DNA from: JABJGO01 sp963921245
GTDB taxonomy: Bacteria; Pseudomonadota; Alphaproteobacteria; Rhodospirillales; Casp-alpha2
Reading direction: 5' to 3'
Assembly (NCBI GenBank): GCA_963921245.4
Contig: CAWUEY030000001.1
Location: 2,108,001 to 2,172,000, forward strand
Length of the DNA: 64,000 bases
How positions within the stretch are numbered: the first letter of the stretch is position 1; each line of letters begins with the position of its first letter. The position numbers and the translations under genes are program-made. The notes under the pieces are model-generated. The model did no database searches and had not been told where the DNA came from. It saw nothing but the letters and a program-made list of their open reading frames with translations. Shown one piece after another: positions 26,020 to 34,005 of the stretch.

Positions 26020-27810
26020 TCAAACAGGTGGGTTTACAGGCGATGATACAGGTGCCAGGTCGCCCAGACCATCGAATAGCGGCGCGAGGCGGTTTTCGTA
26101 CCGGCGCCACCGTTCCACGGAATTGGTATTCATGCCTTGTCGAACTTGCCAAATACTGGCGGTTGTTACCATATGATCGGACCCTTCGAAAGACAGACAC
26201 TGATCAGACCAGGTAAAACCACAGTGATCGGCAATTTTCCGGCCTTCCAGGCCTGGGTGGCGAACAAGGTCCTCGTAATCCACGTCAAGGATTTCCATGG
26301 GCAAAACAGCGCGCCAATGCGCCATGAGCCGCCCGTAGGCCCGATAATAACGACCGAGGGTTTTCAGATGAAACGAGAACTGTTGGTGGTACAGTCGAAA
26401 AAACTGAAAGTATGCGGAAACACACGTGTCCAGCGCGTTGCGTCGGCAGTGAATGATCTTCGCACCGGGAAACAGAACGGCAATCATCCCCAGATGAGAA
26501 AACAACTGCATTGCCTTGTTTGTGCGCCAGGTCCCCGGCGGCATCAAAGGTTGATATGCTCTCATGAAATCGTCTGAGCGCTGTTGGCGTTCCTCAGCCG
26601 TAGACGAGATGAGGAAATCACGCGCAGGCTTGCCGCCAATGTCCTGTGACCATCGGTGGATCTCAACCGATTCACCACCCGCCGAAACCCCATCCAGCCT
26701 GGAGAGAATTTGCTCCAGAACCGTTGTCCCTGAGCGTGGCATCCCGACCAGAAACACCAGCCCTTGCCCGTTTTTTCCGCCAACCGGGCTAACCCTGTCA
26801 AAGAACGCTTTGTCATAGCGTTTTCGAATATCATCCAGTTCCGTCGGTTGTTCAATAGCATCATCCGGCAATCTCGCCCGGATCATTTTATTGCCCTGGT
26901 CATACAGACCGAAGGACTCTTCGTAGCGCCGCAATGAATCGAGAATTTTCCCGCCCGCAAAATTCAACTCGGCGCGCTTGATATAGGGAATGTCAGGGCG
27001 TTGCAGCGCCGCCCTAATCATTGAGAGCCGGTCTTCCCGGTCATCGTCTGCGGCCCGATGATGCCCGCCCCCCATATCCGCAAGAACATAGTGGGCACCG
27101 GCGTGACAAGGGTCATGCGCAATCGCGTGGCGCAGAAACCGGCGGGCTTTTTTCAGGTTCCCGCCTGATAGATGGAATATACCATAATCGGCAAGAATAT
27201 CGGCATCTCCCGGGTGGGTTTTTGCCGCCCGTTTCAACAATTTTTCGCCGTTCAAATTGTCGTTGTGGGCAAAGGCATTCCGGGCATCCAGCCGCATGAC
27301 CGCGGCGTTGTCCGGGTCCGTTTCCTGTAACAGGCGAATAACCTTGTGGGCGGTTTTTTTATCGCCAAGCAATTGGGCGTTTCTGACAAGGGTCAGATAT
27401 CCGGCCCGCCCCAAACGCTTTGACGTGCGCCATAGGTTTTGCAACTGATTATAGGAGTCCCGGTGCCAGCCATTGGCGTCGAGCGCGATCCCCAGGTTTT
27501 CAGCCGTCGAAAAATCCGCGGGGTTTAACGCGAGTGCGCGTCGAAACGCTGTCAGTGCCTCTTCCCAGGCAAACAACTGTGTACAGGAAACGCCCAGCAG
27601 TTGCTGGGCTTGCGCAGAATCAGGAAACTCGTCCGTCAGGGACCGGCAGGCTTTATGAAAACCTTTCCGGTCACCCTCAGCGAGAAAGGATTGCGTGTAT
27701 AAAATACGCGCGCGGGTATAGGATTTCTGGTTGGGTTTGATGGCCTCCAGAAGCGATCTGGCTTCCTCAAACCGACGTTCTTTCAGGTATTTCAGCGCGG
27801 CTTCCATCAA
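26020..27810 (-). CDS. TPR-repeat sulfotransferase (paralogue 3)
   Basis: The 596-residue protein has degenerate TPRs over the first 310 residues and a sulfotransferase domain with PAPS loop VGMPRSGTTVLEQ (355-367) and 3'-phosphate motif HCRRNALDTCVSAYF. The DK(S/F)P segment of its paralogues is replaced by TNKAMQLF, so part of the cofactor-contact region has diverged. The C-terminus carries the YEDLVRHP and W-x-VRQG elements shared by the group. It overlaps the upstream single-domain sulfotransferase by four bases (ATGA), indicating one transcript. Confidence 0.9.
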   Translation of the reverse strand: MMEAALKYLKERRFEEARSLLEAIKPNQKSYTRARILYTQSFLAEGDRKGFHKACRSLTDEFPDSAQAQQLLGVSCTQLFAWEEALTAFRRALALNPADFSTAENLGIALDANGWHRDSYNQLQNLWRTSKRLGRAGYLTLVRNAQLLGDKKTAHKVIRLLQETDPDNAAVMRLDARNAFAHNDNLNGEKLLKRAAKTHPGDADILADYGIFHLSGGNLKKARRFLRHAIAHDPCHAGAHYVLADMGGGHHRAADDDREDRLSMIRAALQRPDIPYIKRAELNFAGGKILDSLRRYEESFGLYDQGNKMIRARLPDDAIEQPTELDDIRKRYDKAFFDRVSPVGGKNGQGLVFLVGMPRSGTTVLEQILSRLDGVSAGGESVEIHRWSQDIGGKPARDFLISSTAEERQQRSDDFMRAYQPLMPPGTWRTNKAMQLFSHLGMIAVLFPGAKIIHCRRNALDTCVSAYFQFFRLYHQQFSFHLKTLGRYYRAYGRLMAHWRAVLPMEILDVDYEDLVRHPGLEGRKIADHCGFTWSDQCLSFEGSDHMVTTASIWQVRQGMNTNSVERWRRYENRLAPLFDGLGDLAPVSSPVNPPV

Positions 27811-28658
27811 ACCCGTAACCGTCCCTTATCGTCCAGGTAGCGGAATTTCCGCATGGTTGCGCCATGATTGCGGACAATGAAGTCCACCTGATCCCTGTTC
27901 AGGTGATCGCGCCATCCCCCAACCTTTCCGCTTCTGAAAAAATTGCTGTGTGCCGTCGGCGGGGATTCAGCAAACCCGGATTGCTGTTCCTGTTCGGACA
28001 ACGATTTGAAAGAACAGAAATCCATGGACCGTTGCAGTTTCGCCCTGTCCAGGGGAACCCGAAGAAATGAGATCAGTTGTTCAAAGGTTTTTCCCGGATT
28101 TTGCACCATGGCTTCATAAAACATAAAGAGCATGTAGACACCCTTGGCATTGGTCCAGGAGTTCACATGATCCGACCAGGAACCCAGGTCCTGATAGATC
28201 AAATCAGATGTTGGTGGCGCGGAAAGGTCGTGAGAGGCCAGCGCCTGAATGGCTGTATCAATCGATTGGTCATAGTGATTGGCAAATGAAACCGCAACAT
28301 CCAGGGGGTTGCGGATAATATAGACAACGCCCGCTGTCAATTCGGGCGTAATTGTTGCCACACCGCCAAAATCGGCTTTTCTGTTGTGTATTTTGACCAG
28401 CGTGCTGGCGGCGGAACTGTCGGCCATCATCCGATGCGCCTGGGGTCGAGCCGCATAGACTTTTTCAGGGGAAAGAGTGGATATGTCGCCGTCAACAAAG
28501 GGTTCGTAGTACCGGATGTCCGCATCACCGGCACAGTACTTGTCCATGTCATTGATGGAAACGGGCGCTTCGCCACCAAACAGGTAGTTCGACAGGAATG
28601 CCCGGCACCACGTATTCCCTGACTTCGGGAAAGATGCCAACCACATATTCCCGTTCAT
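27807..28658 (-). CDS. Single-domain sulfotransferase (Sulfotransfer_1 type)
   Basis: The 283-residue protein starts at ATG 28658 with AGAGG upstream; a longer reading would overlap the PIN gene. WLASFPKSGNTWCRAFL near the N-terminus is the PAPS loop of cytosolic/aryl-type sulfotransferases, VYIIRNPLDVAVSFANHY is the 3'-phosphate motif, and SNFFRSGKVGGWRDHL near the end matches the family signature RKG-x-x-G-x-W. It lacks TPRs and is of a different sub-family from its neighbours. In known relatives it sulfates small alcohols, phenols or sugars. It is the leading sulfotransferase of the operon. Confidence 0.9.
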   Translation of the reverse strand: MNGNMWLASFPKSGNTWCRAFLSNYLFGGEAPVSINDMDKYCAGDADIRYYEPFVDGDISTLSPEKVYAARPQAHRMMADSSAASTLVKIHNRKADFGGVATITPELTAGVVYIIRNPLDVAVSFANHYDQSIDTAIQALASHDLSAPPTSDLIYQDLGSWSDHVNSWTNAKGVYMLFMFYEAMVQNPGKTFEQLISFLRVPLDRAKLQRSMDFCSFKSLSEQEQQSGFAESPPTAHSNFFRSGKVGGWRDHLNRDQVDFIVRNHGATMRKFRYLDDKGRLRV

Positions 28659-28734
28659 GTTTATCCTCTTGGTCTGTAGTGAGATCCTACCAGATTCTAT
28701 AACTTTGTTGTTCACCGGCTTCGTGGACAGCCTT

Positions 28735-29316
28735 CTATTCCATATGTTCAGGTTCTGATCCGCGCCGTTTTCCAGCACCGTCTTCTTGTGGCGTTAGATC
28801 CATCTTTATCTGGGCGTCTTCAGGCGGGAGCGGCAGGTCGGCAACCCTAATCACCGTCAACCCTTGTTTCTGCCCGAGTTTGAAGATTTCTCTGTCGTCC
28901 GAATAAATCACGGACGCCCTGTTGACCCTGGCAATCGCCACAATCTGTCTATCGTATTTGATCTTCGCCCATGTCCCGTCTTGATCGCCCTTCCTACTAC
29001 CTGTCGTATCAATGGCACCACGGGTCATCGCAGCAACCTCAATTGCCGCAATCTCATCAAAAGGGGCTGGGCGAAATACAGCCGACGAATTGATCCGCGA
29101 CAAATACTCAGGTGCCGCTTTGTCGGCGCGAACCAAAATCTCGCTTATTGCCGGTGCCGGAATAATGATCTTGGTAAGTGACTTTTCGAGATCGCTAATC
29201 AGGTGGTCTATTCTATCCCTGAACGCCTCCACCGGATCATTGGTCTCAGGGTGTCGTGGTGGCGACGCATCAGGATTGAGAAGCGCAATTAGTATTGTGG
29301 CGTCGAATACCACCAT
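28735..29316 (-). CDS. PIN-domain protein (putative ribonuclease)
   Basis: The 193-residue protein opens with MVVFDATILIALLNP, placing an acidic residue (D5) at the end of strand 1. E59 sits in APAISEILVRAD, D122 in KIKYDRQIVAIARV, and D140/D141 in VIYSDDREI. This is the metal-binding quartet of PIN nucleases such as VapC toxins. It is longer than VapC (about 130 residues), with an inserted region (98-118) and a charged C-terminal tail. Its start overlaps the stop of the upstream gene by one base (TGATG). It may be the nuclease half of an unusual toxin-antitoxin or RNA-processing pair. Confidence 0.8.
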   Translation of the reverse strand: MVVFDATILIALLNPDASPPRHPETNDPVEAFRDRIDHLISDLEKSLTKIIIPAPAISEILVRADKAAPEYLSRINSSAVFRPAPFDEIAAIEVAAMTRGAIDTTGSRKGDQDGTWAKIKYDRQIVAIARVNRASVIYSDDREIFKLGQKQGLTVIRVADLPLPPEDAQIKMDLTPQEDGAGKRRGSEPEHME

Positions 29317-30062
29317 CAGTGCGTCTCGTCACCATATTCGCGCATACCTGTCAATTCAGACCAGGGATCATCAACATCTTGCCACCCGCTTCCGGGAATC
29401 TCGCGTAGTTTGGCAACGACGGCACTCAGGGGCTCATCGTCGAGAACCTCAAAACTGTAGATCGTGAAACGATTAAGTGTCCAGGTGCCATCGGCCTCCC
29501 GGGTCCACCGGCCCTCACCCCGGACCCGCAACTCGGACTGGAACAGATAGCGCCCCAGCGTACGGGCAATATCTCGTTTTGCCTGACAGATGTAGACCGT
29601 TGCGCCTTGTTCAAGGTGGACGGGAACGGGGTCGGATTTTCCGCCAACCATGATGACCTTGCCGTCCAGTGTTCCTTCCTGATTGAACGGGCCAAACACA
29701 ACCGGTTCCTCCATCTCCCGGCCGGGGAACCTGATAATCTCTGCCTCACCATCCCCCGTCAGGGTGCCAACGGAGTTGTCGGCCTTGAGGCGCTTGTTTG
29801 TTTCCCTGAAAGCCTTCATCGCATCGCCCGGGCCATCACCACGCCGCACACGATTAACGCGCTCTTTTACGCGCGGAGCCGCATCATCTTCAATCTGATG
29901 GACCAGAACGGCACTGCTCTTTTCTATGCGAACAAAGTGCACGCTATCCTGCTCACCCAGCATTGTAGCGAGGTCCGCCATATACTGAGCAAGCCGCGCC
30001 ATAGGCAGGGTGTCCGGGGTAAAGGCGTCAATCCTGAACCTGTATTCGTGCCGCTTCGGCAT
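29316..30062 (-). CDS. Unknown protein translationally coupled to a PIN nuclease
   Basis: The 248-residue protein starts at ATG 30062 with GGAAGGAAAG in front; a GTG start at 30155 is less likely. It opens with KRHEYRFRIDAFTPDTLPMARLAQYMADLATML, a compact alpha/beta start, and has a basic middle (RVKERVNRVRRGDG). The C-terminal half is mostly beta and ends with EVLDDEPLSAVVAKLREIP. I do not recognise a named family. It is too large for a classical antitoxin, but its one-base overlap with the PIN gene and the dedicated promoter indicate a functional pair. Confidence 0.75.
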   Translation of the reverse strand: MPKRHEYRFRIDAFTPDTLPMARLAQYMADLATMLGEQDSVHFVRIEKSSAVLVHQIEDDAAPRVKERVNRVRRGDGPGDAMKAFRETNKRLKADNSVGTLTGDGEAEIIRFPGREMEEPVVFGPFNQEGTLDGKVIMVGGKSDPVPVHLEQGATVYICQAKRDIARTLGRYLFQSELRVRGEGRWTREADGTWTLNRFTIYSFEVLDDEPLSAVVAKLREIPGSGWQDVDDPWSELTGMREYGDETH

Positions 30063-30184
30063 GACAGAACTTTCCTTCCGAAATTCTACCCGCCCGTCGA
30101 GTCCGCGTATGAAAAACTTTTGCCACTCAGCGCGTCCGCACCGCCAATCAGCCACAACACGAGTAAAGGTTATTTAGCAACACG

Positions 30185-30204
30185 TCCGCCTCGATAAAGG
30201 CGGA
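30185..30204 (-). promoter_or_regulatory. Leader hairpin upstream of the PIN operon
   Basis: TCCGCCT and AGGCGGA form a perfect 7-bp stem around a six-base loop within the roughly 200-base untranslated leader between the promoter and the ATG at 30062. There is no T-run after it, so it is not an obvious terminator. A regulatory role is speculative. Confidence 0.4.
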
Positions 30205-30275
30205 GACCACATCCTCGTCGCGAAACTCCCCCCGGCCCGGAACGGACATGACGTGCACTCCAGGACTGCAATTTG

Positions 30276-30304
30276 ATTATACGAATCCGTTTTGGGTATC
30301 TCAA
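30276..30304 (-). promoter_or_regulatory. Strong sigma-70-type promoter of the PIN/sulfotransferase run
   Basis: On the minus strand TTGAGA (30299-30304), 17 bases, then a perfect TATAAT (30276-30281). It lies just past the porin terminator and points at the unknown-PIN-sulfotransferase genes. Confidence 0.72.
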
Positions 30305-30317
30305 GTATAATAAGCCC

Positions 30318-30356
30318 CAAAAAAAGAAAGGGAGCGGATTTTCCGCTCCCTTTCTT
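30318..30356 (-). terminator. Rho-independent terminator of the porin gene
   Basis: GAAAGGGAGCGGA and TCCGCTCCCTTTC form a 13-bp perfect stem with a three-base loop; on the minus strand it is followed by an uninterrupted T-run. It lies 30 bases after the porin stop codon. Confidence 0.92.
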
Positions 30357-30387
30357 GCACAAAACTGTGTGCCTGATCGCGACAAAC

Positions 30388-31479
30388 CTAGAATGCAGCG
30401 TTCAGCATGATGGTACCGGCAGGACCCTTGGCGTTAGCCGTGCCACCATCTTCGGAATCTACGTCGAGGTAGACAACAGCGGTGGTTAAGCTAACACCGC
30501 CGCCCATGGCATAGTCGTGCGCGAGCAGGTAGGCCTTGCCTTCGGTGTCTTTTTTATTGTCGGGGTCGGCCTCAGCTTCGGCGAACACCGCGCTCAGGCC
30601 AATGGTGTGCGGGCCGGTTGCATATTTGGCACCAACAAAGATGTTATCGGTGTCACCGGAGGCGGTGATGTTTTTGTCGTCGGTTTGTTCGGCATAGCTG
30701 GCGCCCAGGGTCAGCCCGCCGAAACCAACTCGCAGACCGAATTGCAGATGCTGCACACCCTCGCGCGGATCACCGCCTGCACCAGTGCCCTGGTTCGTGT
30801 CGACGTAACCAACGGAAGCGGCGATCGATGTTCCGTCCATGTCGGTGACGTAGTTCGCACCGAGAGACAGGGTATCTTCGAATTTTTCCTCATCGCCGCG
30901 CCCGTCGTTCTGTTTGGAATCAGGCTGCCAGCCAACACCAACCTGCACACCGCTCATACGAGGCGTGTAGTAGGCGATCATGTCGGCGTCGTTGCCAATA
31001 GGCGCGGTATCGTTCATGAAACCGGAATGGAAGTAAGAAAGACCACCCGGAGCACCCGTGAACTGGGTGTAATGGTTGGAACTCAGACCAGCGTTACCAA
31101 CCCACATGCCACCGGAGTAGTGCATTTTGTAGTTGGGCAGATTTTCCTGACCGATCTGAACGGAACCGAAGTCACCGGAAATGGTGAAGTAGTTCTCATC
31201 GATGAAGTTGCCGTTACCGTTCTCGGTTTCGAGCTGAACATCCCAGGAAAGGGAGATACCGTTGTCCATTTCGGTGGAACCGTTGAAATAGATTTCCCCA
31301 TTTTCGTAGATGTCAATGTCGCCCCCTGCCGGAGGAGGACCGCCTCTAGAGGCTTTGACGTCGCCCACGCCGAGACCGAAGGTGTTCCAGCCGGTGACGG
31401 ACATGTCAGCTTTTGCCGTGCCAGCCGTTACGGCGGTGACAGCAACAAGAGCGGTCGTACCAAGAAGAATTTTTTTCAT
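30388..31479 (-). CDS. Outer-membrane porin (Gram-negative trimeric porin family)
   Basis: The 363-residue precursor starts at ATG 31479 behind GAGGGTAATT. It has a cleavable signal peptide (KKILLGTTALVAVTAVTAGTAKA). The mature part, DMSVTGWNTFGLGVGD, alternates hydrophobic and polar residues through many beta strands, has an SVQIGQENLP strand-loop and LSLGANYVTDMDGTSIAASVGYV, and ends in an aromatic C-terminal strand with final F (IMLNAAF), the assembly signal for the Bam machinery. It should form a general diffusion channel in the outer membrane. A strong terminator follows, so it is likely monocistronic. Confidence 0.93.
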   Translation of the reverse strand: MKKILLGTTALVAVTAVTAGTAKADMSVTGWNTFGLGVGDVKASRGGPPPAGGDIDIYENGEIYFNGSTEMDNGISLSWDVQLETENGNGNFIDENYFTISGDFGSVQIGQENLPNYKMHYSGGMWVGNAGLSSNHYTQFTGAPGGLSYFHSGFMNDTAPIGNDADMIAYYTPRMSGVQVGVGWQPDSKQNDGRGDEEKFEDTLSLGANYVTDMDGTSIAASVGYVDTNQGTGAGGDPREGVQHLQFGLRVGFGGLTLGASYAEQTDDKNITASGDTDNIFVGAKYATGPHTIGLSAVFAEAEADPDNKKDTEGKAYLLAHDYAMGGGVSLTTAVVYLDVDSEDGGTANAKGPAGTIMLNAAF

Positions 31480-31708
31480 AATTACCCTCTCAAATGTTCC
31501 TTTTTTAGCCCCGGCATAGGCCGGGGGTTTATAGCCTCGACAAATTTCTTTACACAGTCGGGGCCTGATCACACATCTGCATGCTCAGTGGCAGAATAAA
31601 GCCACAGGAACGGGGCCGGTTTCAAGGACCCAGACCCCTGTTTGGTAATAAATGTCACAGGGTGTGGCGAAAATGACACACATGGCCCTCTGGCTGAATT
31701 TCAGGACG

Positions 31709-33727
31709 TTATTTGAGAGTATGATGAACAGGTGGTCTACGGGGTTCAAAAGTCCCTGTATCCCCGGATATTTTTGTATCCACTCTGTATCCAAAGGCTT
31801 CGGCAAGCGGTCGAAGGGTCGATTTATAAGGCTCCAGGTGGTGTTCATACCGCCGCCAGCGTCCGCTCGCCGCTGCATACAGGGGCTTAACCACCTGGTG
31901 ATAACTGGGATTATTGACACGTGATAACTGCCGGGCGTGCTCATGAAACGACAATGCCTTGTCGGTCCAGGACAATCCAACGGCCTCATACAATCGACGT
32001 GTTGTGGCTTCCTGGTCCGCAATCAGATCCTCATAGCGCACGATTTCATGGCGAATCGGCGCTTTTTCCGCAAACGTCCGCCACATCTCCATCAGGGAAA
32101 CATAGGCCTTGACGGTTCCCGCCAGTGTCAACAGCGGATTGGTAACGGCGGAAGGCTGAAAGGCCTGCATATAACAGCTCAAACAGACATCCAGCGGATG
32201 CCGGAGCGCAACAATGAATGTTGCCGCCGGAAACAGGCGCCACAGCAGGGGAATCCGCATGAGGTTGAACGGAAACTTGTCCACAATCCGTCTGTTCCCC
32301 GTATCGGCGCCGACGTTTTCCAACAGGCTGTGGAAATAGGCATCACGTGCCCGCTCAAGATACTTTTGATCACCATCCGCCAGAGCGGCCGGGAAACCAT
32401 CCGGGGACGCTTCAAGAACCGCTTTTGCCGCAAGGGACATGGGTTTCTCGTCCACAACCGTGACGTCGGCGTGGCTATCGAGAATTTGATGCAACACGGT
32501 TGTGCCGGAGCGCAGAAACCCGACGACAAACACCGGGGACTGGACGTCTGGAACAGTTTCAAGGCGCGGCAAAGAATCAAATTCCGTGGCTCTCACAAAG
32601 CTATCCATTTTGGCAACATCATCAAAAAACAGGGTGTCGGAGACCCCGCGTTGACGACTCAGGATGGAAAATTGCTGCTTTGCCAGACCGAAATGCCGAA
32701 AAGCACGATCATAGTCCGACTGTTCATTATAGAGAATGCCCAGCTCCTGAAAACGGGCCGCCCGATCCTTGACGTCCATGGACAAGTTTTCAAGCCTCTC
32801 CAGCCGGGCGGTGGCCTGCTCCACCCTGCCCGCCCGTCTTTCCAGCCGGGCGGCCTGTATGATCAGTCCCGGATGATCCGGGAATCGGGACAGGCCGGCC
32901 GCCACCATGCGCCCGGTTTCTTCCGTAGCGTTGGTTCTTTCCAGCATGTCACAGAGACTGACATAACCGGTTGATGCGTCGGGGCGCAGCTCAACCGCGC
33001 GGCGGACAAGGGCAATGGCGTCGTCCAGCCGGTCCTGACGGCGGCGCAAACTGCCGAGTGCCAGAAGAACCCCGGGATGGTCCGGTGCCAATTCATGGGC
33101 TTTTTCAAGGGAAATGGCGGCCTTGTCCAAATCCCCCCGTTCAAGGTGCACCTGGCCCAGGTTGTTGAGGGCGGCGATGTGTGCGGGCTGTTTTTCCAGA
33201 ACCCGTTCAAGGACAGCCGCGGCCTGAACAAGATTTCCGGTCATCATCAGGGCATTGGCCAGCCCCGGACCTGCCTGTGCCATGCCTCCCGTATTCATTA
33301 AATCCTCAAAAACAGGGATCGCCGCGTTAGGCTTGCCGGACTGCATCAGAACATTTGCCAGATTTTGCCGGGCACCTCTATGAACGGGGTCGCGCGTCAA
33401 GACCTGCCGGAAAGAGTTCTCTGCCCCACTGAGGTCGCCCGTTTGGGCCTGAAGATTGCCGAGACAGATGGCGACGTCCGGATTGGTGTTACCCGCCTTC
33501 AGGGCCTGTTTGAACAGACGCAGGGCTTCCGGGACCGCCTGCGCACCCGGTGCCGATTGAAACAGGACAATCAGGGCGTCTGAATCCAGTGGATCGTTTT
33601 TTACGATCAAGGCAGCGGACGTGTTGGCGGCGGCGGCATTGCCCTGTTGAAGCGCGGTGGCTGCGCGCTCCAGTAACCGGTTCCGTTTTGCTGGTGCCAG
33701 AGGCCTGCCCATGAGATGCCCAATCAC
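31709..33727 (-). CDS. TPR-repeat sulfotransferase (paralogue 4)
   Basis: The 672-residue protein is the longest of the group. At least nine TPR-like helix pairs run from residue 20 to 350 (AENSFRQVLTRDPVHRGARQNLA, AISLEKAHELAPDHPGVLLALG). The sulfotransferase domain has the PAPS loop VGFLRSGTTVLHQ (402-414), a canonical IVDKFPFNLMRIPLLWRLFP segment and ALRHPLDVCLSCYMQAF. It resembles the copy at 45980 more than those at 20-28 kb. It starts at GTG 33727, or ATG 33712. It is a separate transcript from the porin downstream. A 26-bp tandem repeat lies just in front of its start. Confidence 0.9.
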   Translation of the reverse strand: MIGHLMGRPLAPAKRNRLLERAATALQQGNAAAANTSAALIVKNDPLDSDALIVLFQSAPGAQAVPEALRLFKQALKAGNTNPDVAICLGNLQAQTGDLSGAENSFRQVLTRDPVHRGARQNLANVLMQSGKPNAAIPVFEDLMNTGGMAQAGPGLANALMMTGNLVQAAAVLERVLEKQPAHIAALNNLGQVHLERGDLDKAAISLEKAHELAPDHPGVLLALGSLRRRQDRLDDAIALVRRAVELRPDASTGYVSLCDMLERTNATEETGRMVAAGLSRFPDHPGLIIQAARLERRAGRVEQATARLERLENLSMDVKDRAARFQELGILYNEQSDYDRAFRHFGLAKQQFSILSRQRGVSDTLFFDDVAKMDSFVRATEFDSLPRLETVPDVQSPVFVVGFLRSGTTVLHQILDSHADVTVVDEKPMSLAAKAVLEASPDGFPAALADGDQKYLERARDAYFHSLLENVGADTGNRRIVDKFPFNLMRIPLLWRLFPAATFIVALRHPLDVCLSCYMQAFQPSAVTNPLLTLAGTVKAYVSLMEMWRTFAEKAPIRHEIVRYEDLIADQEATTRRLYEAVGLSWTDKALSFHEHARQLSRVNNPSYHQVVKPLYAAASGRWRRYEHHLEPYKSTLRPLAEAFGYRVDTKISGDTGTFEPRRPPVHHTLK

Positions 33728-33735
33728 GCTTTAAC

Positions 33736-33862
33736 TCATGACGATGAGTAGTCGTCTGTATTCATGACAATGAATTATCATCTGTATTCATGACAATGAA
33801 TCGTCATCTGTACTCATGACAATGAATCGTCATCTGTATTCATGACAATGAATCGTCATCTA
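33736..33862. repeat. 26-bp tandem repeat array, nearly five copies
   Basis: Five successive 26-base units begin TCATGACAATGAATCGTCAT; units start at 33736, 33762, 33788, 33814 and 33840, and the last is truncated. Each unit has its own dyad, ATGAC-N8-GTCAT. The first two units carry point differences and the last three are nearly identical. The array fills the divergent space between paralogue 4 and gabD. Confidence 0.92.
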
Positions 33863-34005
33863 TCGTGCATATCCCTACCACCAGGCGGTGGCAAGGGGCA
33901 TAGCCTTATTCTGTTGCTTATTCTGTCATTGATAAAGTTTGACCAAACCGCTACCACATCTGACCACACATTCATATCAATCCCTATGGATCAGGACTCC
34001 GAACC

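Noticed and set aside
28735..29316. Straight VapBC annotation
   Set aside because: The PIN protein is too long and the partner is 248 residues with no antitoxin DNA-binding motif visible.
33736..33862. CRISPR array
   Set aside because: The 26-bp units are contiguous with no unique spacers and there are no cas genes; it is a plain tandem repeat.
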